A stretch of 5,719 bases of DNA from Desulfatirhabdium butyrativorans (GTDB taxonomy: Bacteria > Desulfobacterota > Desulfobacteria > Desulfobacterales > JAIFKL01): positions 1 through 5,719 of the forward strand of contig DZCT01000335.1 of NCBI GenBank assembly GCA_022736535.1. Reading direction: 5' to 3'. Under the pieces are notes generated by a model that was given only the letters and a program-made list of their open reading frames with translations, was not told the origin of the DNA and did not search any database. Of the stretch, positions 1-5,029 are shown piece after piece. Each line of letters opens with the position of its first letter. The first letter of the stretch is position 1. The position numbers and the translations under genes are program-made.

Positions 1-14
1 TTCCAAAGTACATT

Positions 15-40
15 GTCATTTCGAGCGGAGCGAGAAATCT
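15..40. repeat. Short dispersed-repeat-like imperfect hairpin
   Basis: The stretch can fold with atttc (18-22) against gaaat (34-38) around a GC-rich loop that contains cggagcg. From memory, similar sequences (tcatttcgagcg...gcgagaaatct) recur as dispersed intergenic repeats in many bacterial genomes. Only one copy lies in this window, so the repeat status rests on that recollection and not on a count. It is downstream of arcC and close to the window edge. Confidence 0.4.
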
Positions 41-50
41 TTGCCTGTAG

Positions 51-69
51 AACGGGTTTCAAACCCGTT
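51..69. repeat. Perfect 9-bp inverted repeat downstream of arcC
   Basis: aacgggttt (51-59) and aaacccgtt (61-69) are perfect inverted copies separated by one base, so a stem with a small loop can form. It lies about 70 bp past the arcC stop codon on the minus strand. It might mark or protect the 3' end of that transcript. There is no T-tract on the minus-strand exit side, so I do not call it an intrinsic terminator. Confidence 0.5.
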
Positions 70-72
70 TTG

Positions 73-114
73 CATTTCAGCACTCCGGACCTTCCCACTC
101 AGAACATGGGGAAC
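73..114. repeat. Partial, degenerate copy of the composite repeat seen at 2603-2650
   Basis: The 17 bases catttcagcactccgga (73-89) are identical to 2603-2619. They are followed, as in the other copy, by ttcccac (92-98) and gggaac (109-114), matching ttcccac (2626-2632) and gggaac (2642-2647) with similar spacing. The middle of this second module has diverged and its palindrome is lost. Same module order and orientation support common origin. This copy lies just downstream of the arcC stop, while the fuller copy lies upstream of the COG2403 gene. Confidence 0.6.
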
Positions 115-138
115 AGGAATTTAACGCTTATTTCCGAA

Positions 139-1059
139 TTAGGCAAGAACTTCTGTGCCTGCCGCGCCTGCGACTGCGGCTTCTATGGCGTCAATCGAAG
201 TAATTACGGTTCTTTTGCCGCGATTCCGAATAAAACGCATGGCAGCATCAACCTTGGGTCCCATAGACCCCGGCGGAAAATGCCCCTCTTTCAGATACCG
301 TGTCGCATCCTCAAGACGCAGAGAACGAAGCAGTTGTTCTTCGGGCTTTCCGTAATTCAGAATCGCGCCGGGAACATCCGTTGCAATGAGGAAAATATCA
401 ACGCCGACCTCTTCCGCGAGTTTTGCGCTGACCAAATCTTTGTCAATCACCGCGTCCACGCCGTGAAAACGCCGCTCTTCCCGGATAACAGGAATGCCGC
501 CCCCGCCGCAGCAGATCACAATGAAATCCATGTCAATGAGCTTTCTGATTTCATTTTTCTCCACAACCGTGACCGGCTCCGGCGACACTACCACCCGGCG
601 GTATCCTTTCGCCGTCTTGCGGGTGGGATAGGGAACGGTTTTTGCTTCTGCTTCGGTATAAACAGGACCGATGGGCTTTGAGGGATTTGCAAATCCCGGG
701 TCATTTTCATCCACAACGACATAAGTAATCAGCGTGATGAAATACTGCGTAATTCCTAATTCCATGAGTTCGGAATCAAGCGTGGATTCAATCATATAGC
801 CGATCTGTCCCTGAGTCTGCGCAACGAGAATTTCCAGCGGCAGTTGGGGAACTGCGTTGCAACATTCCTGTTGCAACAACAGATTTCCGACTTGGGGACC
901 GTTGCCGTGCGTAATGATAATTTTGTATGTTTCCGAAAGCTTGGCAATTTGTCTGACCGGAATTTTCAGGTTTTCAAACTGCTCCGCCACCGTACCGATC
1001 TGCCCTTTTCGGATCAGCGCATTGCCGCCGAGCGCGATTAAAATGGTTTCTTTTTTCAT
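139..1059 (-). CDS. arcC: Carbamate kinase
   Basis: This enzyme transfers phosphate between carbamoyl phosphate and ADP, giving ATP, ammonia and CO2; in most bacteria it works in the cytoplasm in the catabolic direction. The 306-residue length is normal for the family and the amino acid kinase fold is complete. Visible motifs are GGNAL (11-15), HGNGPQVGN (51-59), QTQGQIGYMI (81-90), KPIGPVY (128-134, with Lys128), SPEPV (159-163), CGGGGIPV (184-191), DKDLVSAK (206-213), ATDV (226-229) and GSMGPK (264-269). No key motif is missing. The ATG at 1059 is preceded by AGGAG with a longish 12-nt spacer, and that ribosome-binding site lies inside a short repeat. It is the second gene after a COG2403 GTPase, 67 bp downstream, probably cotranscribed. 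No arginine deiminase or ornithine carbamoyltransferase is in the window, so the source of carbamoyl phosphate is unknown. The protein is closer to true carbamate kinases than to other amino acid kinases such as acetylglutamate kinase or UMP kinase. Confidence 0.96.
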   Translation of the reverse strand: MKKETILIALGGNALIRKGQIGTVAEQFENLKIPVRQIAKLSETYKIIITHGNGPQVGNLLLQQECCNAVPQLPLEILVAQTQGQIGYMIESTLDSELMELGITQYFITLITYVVVDENDPGFANPSKPIGPVYTEAEAKTVPYPTRKTAKGYRRVVVSPEPVTVVEKNEIRKLIDMDFIVICCGGGGIPVIREERRFHGVDAVIDKDLVSAKLAEEVGVDIFLIATDVPGAILNYGKPEEQLLRSLRLEDATRYLKEGHFPPGSMGPKVDAAMRFIRNRGKRTVITSIDAIEAAVAGAAGTEVLA

Positions 1060-1071
1060 GGGGATATATCA

Positions 1072-1076
1072 CTCCT
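1072..1076 (-). promoter_or_regulatory. arcC ribosome-binding site inside a repeat hairpin
   Basis: On the minus strand AGGAG ends 12 nt before the arcC ATG. The four bases GGAG are the 3' half of the mini-hairpin CTCC-GTA-GGAG, so the site could be masked when the hairpin forms. The second repeat copy, 28 bp further upstream, offers alternative pairing. Regulation by this structure is inference only. Confidence 0.5.
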
Positions 1077-1112
1077 ACGGAGCTGCTACAAATATGATGC
1101 TCCTACGGAGCT
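1072..1112. repeat. Two copies of a 13-bp near-palindrome in the COG2403-arcC gap
   Basis: The sequence ctcctacggagct occurs at 1072-1084 and again at 1100-1112, exactly 28 bp apart. Each can form a tight hairpin of ctcc with ggag around a three-base loop, and the two copies can also pair with each other. Read on the coding (minus) strand it is agctccgtaggag, which contains the AGGAG used by arcC. From memory, similar gctcctacggagc units recur as dispersed repeats in some environmental bacteria; only these two copies are seen here. Confidence 0.75.
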
Positions 1113-1126
1113 TGTCAGAAGTTTTT

Positions 1127-2449
1127 CTATCTGCCGAATTTCAGTTTTCGGTTCAACGCCGCCTCTAACATCGGCCCGCCGTGGTCCCGGTACTCATAGC
1201 GCACCCGGAGCGTGGGCTTGTTGATGGACACCAATTTCGGAAGATCAATCGGCGTGGCAAAAAGCACCAGATCGCATTCTGCATTGTTGATGCTGACTTC
1301 CAGATCGTGAATCTGCTTTTTCCCGTATCCCATAGCGGGCAGCACTGAAACGATATGCGGATATTTGCGGTAAGTCTCCTGAATGCTTCCGAAAGCGTAA
1401 GGTCTGGGGTCAACGATGGCAGCCGCGTGCCATGTTTTTGCCGCAATCACGCCCGCGCCGTAAGCCATTTCGCCGTGCGTGAGCGTGGGACCGTCTTCGA
1501 CCACCAGCACGCGCTTTCCCTTGATCTGCTCAGGCTGATCCAAAATGAGCGCAGATTCCGCCAGCACGATTTCCGCATGGGGCGCATGTTTTTCGATATT
1601 TTTTCTGACCTGAACCACACCGCTTTCCGTTGCGCTGTCAACCTTGTTAATCACGGCAATATCCGCCATTATCATATTGGTTTCGCCCGGATAGTAGAGC
1701 AGTTCATGTCCGGCTCGGTGCGGATCGAAAATGACGATATGGACATCGGGATAATAGAACGGCGTGTCGTTGTTGCCGCCGTCCCAGACAATCACATCGG
1801 CTTCTGTTTCCGCTTCTTTCAGGATTTTTCCGTAATCCACGCCCGCATACACCACGATGCCCTGATCCACCAGCGGTTCGTATTCCTCTCTTTCCTCAAT
1901 GGTGCAGTCATGTTTGTCAAAATCTCCGTAAGAGGAAAATCGCTGAACGACCTGCCGGTTCAAATCGCCGTAAGGCATGGGATGGCGCACCGCCACAACT
2001 TTCTTGCCTTTATTTCTCAGGATTTTACAAACATGACGCGTAGTTTGTGATTTTCCGCATCCGGTTCTCACCGCGCAGACGGAAACCACCGGTTTTTTGC
2101 TTCTGAGCATGGTATAGGTCGCGCCGATCAAAATGAAATCCGCGCCCCCTGCCATCACCGCAGAAGCTTTGTGCATGACGTCCGTATGCGGCACATCGCT
2201 GTAGGAAAACGCTACAAGGTCCACTTTATGTTCCTGAATCAGTTCGGTAATCTGCGTTTCAGGATAAATGGGGATTCCCTGCGGATAAAGATTTCCGGCA
2301 AGCTCCGGCGGATACAGCCGTCCCTCGATATCGGGAATCTGCGCTGCCGTGAATGCAATGACGTTGTAGCGGGAATTGTCTCTGAAATAAACATTGAAAT
2401 TGTGGAAGTCCCTGCCTGCTGCTCCCATGATAATGACTTTTTCAACCAT
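1127..2449 (-). CDS. COG2403 GTPase / cyclic 2,3-diphosphoglycerate synthetase-like protein
   Basis: This 440-residue protein matches my knowledge of the COG2403 family, often annotated as cyclic 2,3-diphosphoglycerate synthetase after the methanogen enzyme that closes 2,3-diphosphoglycerate with ATP. The N-terminus (MVEKVIIMGAAGRDFHNFN) is Rossmann-like with GAAGRDFHNF at 9-18. A P-loop follows: RTGCGKSQTT (128-137). Further conserved segments are RHPMPYGDL (155-163), EEREEYEP (185-192), WDGGNND (222-228), PHRAGHE (243-249), YPGETN (253-258), NKVD (268-271), VEDGPTLTHGEMAYGAG (317-333) and PAMGYG (371-376). WDGGNND and NKVD resemble the Walker B/G3 and G4 elements of SIMIBI-class NTPases. 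I chose the ATG at 2449 over a start 17 codons upstream (2500) because AAGGAA lies 7 nt before it, the family start motif begins there, and the extra N-terminal codons are repeat DNA. It probably heads an operon with arcC. Most bacteria are not known to make cyclic diphosphoglycerate, so the true substrate is uncertain. No frameshift or missing motif is seen. Confidence 0.88.
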   Translation of the reverse strand: MVEKVIIMGAAGRDFHNFNVYFRDNSRYNVIAFTAAQIPDIEGRLYPPELAGNLYPQGIPIYPETQITELIQEHKVDLVAFSYSDVPHTDVMHKASAVMAGGADFILIGATYTMLRSKKPVVSVCAVRTGCGKSQTTRHVCKILRNKGKKVVAVRHPMPYGDLNRQVVQRFSSYGDFDKHDCTIEEREEYEPLVDQGIVVYAGVDYGKILKEAETEADVIVWDGGNNDTPFYYPDVHIVIFDPHRAGHELLYYPGETNMIMADIAVINKVDSATESGVVQVRKNIEKHAPHAEIVLAESALILDQPEQIKGKRVLVVEDGPTLTHGEMAYGAGVIAAKTWHAAAIVDPRPYAFGSIQETYRKYPHIVSVLPAMGYGKKQIHDLEVSINNAECDLVLFATPIDLPKLVSINKPTLRVRYEYRDHGGPMLEAALNRKLKFGR

Positions 2450-2456
2450 AAAGGCA

Positions 2457-2462
2457 TTCCTT
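2457..2462 (-). promoter_or_regulatory. Ribosome-binding site that sets the COG2403 start
   Basis: On the minus strand AAGGAA, within an A-rich run, lies 7 nt before the ATG at 2449. This spacing is good. No comparable site precedes the alternative upstream start at 2500, which falls within a repeat arm. Confidence 0.7.
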
Positions 2463-2489
2463 TTTGATAGTAACCCCGTAGGGACTGAT

Positions 2490-2650
2490 CTCGTTCCCAC
2501 GCTCCGCGTGGGAATGCAGCCCGGACGCGCAGCCCGGCTCCGGAGTGCTGAAATGAAATTTTAGCACTTGAATATTAACTGCTTGCTAAAATTCGCTACG
2601 CTCATTTCAGCACTCCGGATTGACGTTCCCACGCGGAGCGTGGGAACGAG
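2490..2650. repeat. Long nested inverted repeat (MITE- or REP-like) between two genes
   Basis: Three pairs of perfect inverted arms are nested. The outer arms are 25 bp (2490-2514 with 2626-2650) and each contains its own smaller palindrome, ttcccacg/cgtgggaa. The middle arms are 18 bp: tccggagtgctgaaatga (2539-2556) with its complement at 2602-2619. The inner arms are 10 bp: aattttagca (2557-2566) with tgctaaaatt (2584-2593). Unpaired inserts lie between arms, for example 2594-2601 on the right. Transcribed RNA could form one long stem. The element starts 9 bp past the stop codon of the gene at 2660-3733 and ends about 40 bp before the COG2403 start. There is no transposase gene and I see no clear target-site duplication. 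It could attenuate read-through or stabilise mRNA ends; that is inference. Confidence 0.85.
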
Positions 2651-2659
2651 AACATTTGT

Positions 2660-3733
2660 CTATGTATAAATAATATTTAACGGCAGCGGCGGATATTTCC
2701 ACCCCCCCGGTTTCGGAAGAAGGTACTGCGTATTCACCGTAAGCCAGTACAAATCCGGTTTCATTTCCCGCAATTTGCCGTCTGCGGGCGGAACCGCCTG
2801 TTCCGTACAGGCATAGCCTGCCTGAAAAATACAGACGCCGGCTTTTTTTTCACAGGCAATCACATATTTTTTCTTAAATGTCTGCAATGAAAAATTATTC
2901 GTCTTTGCAATCTGCTCTATCTCATCTTTTGAAAATTTTATCAATACGAATTTTGAAACGCCTTTTTCGGAAATCCGTATCAAAGCTCTTGTTTCGCTGC
3001 TGCCCGCGTAGATGGTGGTCAGACACGGAACGCGCCTCAGATACTGAGCCGCCACGCTGGCAGCCGTGCGTCTGCCCCCGACCATCGCGGGAAGTCCGTA
3101 ATATTCAAAAAATTTCTTCTGAATATCTTCCGCGTATTTATCTCCTTTTTCATACAGGTCTTTTGAAATATAACGCAACGATTTCGCCAAATCTTCGGCA
3201 GCCTCTGCCACGGGCCAGTCAATCCGTACATGAAAATGGGAAAGATTGTAGCGGTCCCTCAGGCGGCAGGAAGTATCCCGCTGAATCAGCAGCGCGTAAT
3301 CCACCGGAAGCAGTATCTTTAAAAATTCTGTGAATTTGACAGATTCCAGATATTTCTGGCTTCTGTCAAAATTATTGGAAAGCGGCAGCGCTTTGAAACG
3401 GAGAAGATTGGTTTTGCTTGTTTTGTTTGCGTCAAGAAAGCGTATGTATTTTTTATGAGAAACCGGAATGGTATCTTCCATAAAAATCACCAGAAAAGCA
3501 TTCTGGCTTTCATATTCCTTTCCCGGAAGCAGCGCGCGGGGTTTCAGTTCGCGCTTTTCCACAAAAGGATAAGGCATTTTTCTGGCGGCAAAATTATGGT
3601 AAGAATCTGTCAGCGCGTAACTAAGGAGCATCTGGTCTAATTCGTCCCTTAAAATTTCATAATAAGAACGGCGCAAACGGTTTGCCAGACTCAGTTCTTC
3701 TCTCGTATTTCGGGATTCCAATGTTCTGTCCAC
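2660..3733 (-). CDS. Hypothetical protein, about 357 residues, unrecognised
   Basis: I do not recognise this protein. The frame is open for 357 codons and looks coding. It is rich in Lys, Arg, Tyr and Phe, appears basic, and has no signal peptide or membrane segment, so it is probably cytoplasmic. The N-terminus (about 1-45) is charged and probably helical. Residues 77-115 and 135-175 look like mixed alpha/beta, with a stretch SHFHVRIDWP at 165-174. A helical charged segment spans about 175-210, followed by GLPAMVGGRRTA (213-224). The C-terminal part holds four of the five cysteines (237, 294, 302, 309) and ends in a Pro-rich tail. The first usable codon is GTG at 3733, without a well-spaced ribosome-binding site. 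A TTG at 3721 follows AAGGTGG by 8 nt and could be the real start, giving 353 residues. The frame has a C7 run (G7 on the coding strand) near its 3' end and an A8 run further upstream. No neighbour suggests a role. Confidence 0.75.
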   Translation of the reverse strand: MDRTLESRNTREELSLANRLRRSYYEILRDELDQMLLSYALTDSYHNFAARKMPYPFVEKRELKPRALLPGKEYESQNAFLVIFMEDTIPVSHKKYIRFLDANKTSKTNLLRFKALPLSNNFDRSQKYLESVKFTEFLKILLPVDYALLIQRDTSCRLRDRYNLSHFHVRIDWPVAEAAEDLAKSLRYISKDLYEKGDKYAEDIQKKFFEYYGLPAMVGGRRTAASVAAQYLRRVPCLTTIYAGSSETRALIRISEKGVSKFVLIKFSKDEIEQIAKTNNFSLQTFKKKYVIACEKKAGVCIFQAGYACTEQAVPPADGKLREMKPDLYWLTVNTQYLLPKPGGWKYPPLPLNIIYT

Positions 3734-4026
3734 CTTAATCGTTAAAGTTTGTCCGTCACGCCGGTTCCGAGACGGGACATTACCGGAAATAAAAAAGGTT
3801 CTCGTAAAGACGCGAAGCCCGCAAAGCAGATGAAACGGGAAAGCGCGGTTTCCGAATATGAATTACACGAAGCCGACAAATAAATCAATAAGGTAAAAGG
3901 CGTATTCGCAGGTAGAAAATTTCCCGCCGCCGATTCCTTTAACCCGACAGTTTCGAGCCGCGAGCGTCAGTGAGCGGAAGATGCGTGTCCGGTCGCTTAC
4001 GCTCACGGCTCGGAGTCTCATGCAAA
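3734..4026. other. Intergenic region with no convincing gene
   Basis: This gap lies between the NRDE gene and the unrecognised gene, both on the minus strand. The part 3797-3829 (ttctcgtaaagacgcgaagc and onward) recalls aaagacgc-type dispersed repeats known from environmental genomes, but only one copy is present. A 45-codon plus-strand frame (3749-3883, TTG start) has no ribosome-binding site. The far end is occupied by an inverted repeat at 3954-4012. I found no clear promoter for the downstream gene. Confidence 0.5.
3954..4012. repeat. Imperfect inverted repeat downstream of the NRDE gene
   Basis: cgagccgcgagcgt (3954-3967) pairs with acgctcacggctcg (3999-4012) at 13 of 14 positions. The adjoining 10 bases on each side of the loop (3968-3977 with 3989-3998) match at 7 of 10, leaving an 11-base loop. 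The stem begins 14 bp past the NRDE stop codon on the minus strand, a position suited to a 3'-end or read-through barrier. No T-run follows, so it is not a standard intrinsic terminator. The motif gagcgtaagcg looks like a dispersed-repeat type, though only this pair is seen here. Confidence 0.65.
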
Positions 4027-4818
4027 TCAATTCTGAAACATTAAACGGAAAATCCGTGTCTCATGTTCTGTACCGCTGTCCTGATTTTTCAGCGTAAAAC
4101 TCCGCTCCGCAAAGACCGCTTCTCCGTTTCTTCGGATTAAAAGCACAGACGATGAACGCGTGCCGTAAGTTTCACTGCTCACGAATATCGGAGAAAGAAT
4201 GCGCTCCCATGCAAGCCCCACGCCGGTATCCGGAAGCCTGTCATCCGGGGGACGCGTGCCGTCGGCAAGAATACGGAAAACAGCTTCAATATCAATCTGT
4301 TGTTCTGCATATTTTTCTGAAAGCACGATTTCCAGTTCTGACATTCCTTTTTCCACTTTGGGCCAGGGCGTATTCAAAAGATGATTGCTCAGTCCGTAGA
4401 AACCGGGCTTTATTTTCTGAATGCCGTTTCCATTATTTGAATAATAAAAAAGCGCCGTGTCATCCCCGACCAGCAGATTGAAGCCGTTGTATTTGCTGCC
4501 TATAGCCTGTACGGCTTCAAGATAGCGTTCCGGCGATGTGTTTCCGGCAATAAAATCGCTGACCAAAAACCCCCGGGACGGCGCGTCAGGCTTAAATGAA
4601 GCCGGGTCCCTGAAATTGGTGATGGCGGCAAACCGTCCGTTTTTGCTGATGCCCATCCACGTTCCGCCCTGTTTCAAATCTCTGCCTGCCAGAATATCCG
4701 GCGAATCCTCCCAAAAATCAAGTGGTTCTGTCGGACGTTCATAATATTCGTCCCGATTTGCGGCAAGCACCAAGCGATATGCAGGATGCCGCTCATATAA
4801 AAAAAAGATCAGACACAT
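4027..4818 (-). CDS. NRDE / TANGO2-family protein
   Basis: This 263-residue protein belongs to the NRDE family (Transport and Golgi organisation 2, TANGO2-like), which is normally about 250-280 residues, so it appears full length. It starts MCLI, with Cys2 positioned as in this family, whose fold is related to N-terminal nucleophile hydrolases. The name-giving motif NRDE is at 21-24 after LVLAA. Other family segments are AGRDLKQGGTWMGIS (44-58), TNFRDP (67-72), SRGFLV (81-86), NGFNLLVGD (111-119), GLSNHLLNTPWPKV (142-155) and ETYGTRSSSVLLI (216-228). No signal peptide or membrane helix is evident. The ATG at 4818 has GGAAG 6 nt upstream. The biochemical activity of bacterial members is not established; eukaryotic TANGO2 has been linked to haem trafficking and to lipid/CoA metabolism. 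The gene is divergent from a thiolase, with a 211-bp shared region, which is weakly consistent with a metabolic role. Family assignment is strong and function is open. Confidence 0.93.
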   Translation of the reverse strand: MCLIFFLYERHPAYRLVLAANRDEYYERPTEPLDFWEDSPDILAGRDLKQGGTWMGISKNGRFAAITNFRDPASFKPDAPSRGFLVSDFIAGNTSPERYLEAVQAIGSKYNGFNLLVGDDTALFYYSNNGNGIQKIKPGFYGLSNHLLNTPWPKVEKGMSELEIVLSEKYAEQQIDIEAVFRILADGTRPPDDRLPDTGVGLAWERILSPIFVSSETYGTRSSSVLLIRRNGEAVFAERSFTLKNQDSGTEHETRIFRLMFQN

Positions 4819-4881
4819 AATGATCTTCCATTGCCTTCGATTTTTTTGTGTGTTATTTTTCGGTTAAAAACGGGTTGCAGG

Positions 4882-4932
4882 TGACAGGTTGCAAGTTGTT
4901 GTCACTCTCAACCTGCAACCTGCAACCTGTCA
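4882..4932. repeat. Near-perfect 17-bp inverted repeat with a three-fold 7-mer
   Basis: tgacaggttgcaagttg (4882-4898) pairs with caacctgcaacctgtca (4916-4932) at 16 of 17 positions, with a 17-base loop. Within the loop and right arm the 7-mer caacctg is repeated three times in tandem (4909-4929), and related gttgcag and gttgcaa units lie on the left (4874-4894). A-runs before and T-runs after the structure (4866-4870, 4933-4937) give a terminator-like outline, but no gene ends nearby. It looks like a dispersed repeat made of tandem ggttgca-type units. Confidence 0.75.
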
Positions 4933-5013
4933 TTTTTGATTCATACGATATTGCTTATATTCATCTGAAAATCAAGTTTTAATTATTGAAACATAAAACA
5001 TAATGAAAATCCG

Positions 5014-5019
5014 AGGAGG
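5014..5019 (+). promoter_or_regulatory. Strong ribosome-binding site of the thiolase gene
   Basis: AGGAGG is a full match to the anti-Shine-Dalgarno core and ends 10 nt before the ATG at 5030. The spacer is almost entirely a T8 run, so it should be unstructured. This fixes the start codon and suggests efficient translation. Confidence 0.85.
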
Positions 5020-5029
5020 TTTTTTTTAA

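Larger units (their letters stand above)
4819..5029. promoter_or_regulatory. Divergent intergenic region between NRDE gene and thiolase gene
   Basis: Both genes start outward from this 211-bp region, so it must hold promoters for each unless read-through occurs. The right part (4930-5010) is AT-rich and is the likely promoter side for the thiolase. I found no hexamer pair with good spacing: TTGATT (4936-4941) and TATATT (4956-4961) are only 14 bp apart. The left part contains the hairpin-forming repeat at 4882-4932. No known operator was recognised. Confidence 0.45.

Noticed and set aside
51..69. Intrinsic terminator for arcC
   Set aside because: The stem is good but no T-tract follows on the minus strand.
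13..681. Plus-strand open frame of 222 codons opposite arcC
   Set aside because: It runs antisense to a clearly conserved carbamate kinase, has no recognisable domain, and its start lies in repeat DNA.
1060..1126. CRISPR-like direct repeats (two 13-bp units 28 bp apart)
   Set aside because: Only two copies, a 15-bp spacer, and no cas genes; better explained as short dispersed palindromes.
1355..2050. Plus-strand open frame of 231 codons opposite the COG2403 gene
   Set aside because: Antisense shadow of a conserved gene; the translation shows no family features.
2450..2500. Longer form of the COG2403 protein starting at 2500
   Set aside because: The extra codons are repeat sequence, the family N-terminus begins at the ATG at 2449, and a good ribosome-binding site precedes only that ATG.
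4866..4937. Bidirectional intrinsic terminator
   Set aside because: It lies between two divergent gene starts, so there is no transcript to end there; A- and T-runs are short. Kept as a repeat.
4936..4961. Sigma-70 promoter for the thiolase (TTGATT / TATATT)
   Set aside because: The spacer is 14 bp, too short for a normal promoter, and the region is AT-rich enough for chance matches.
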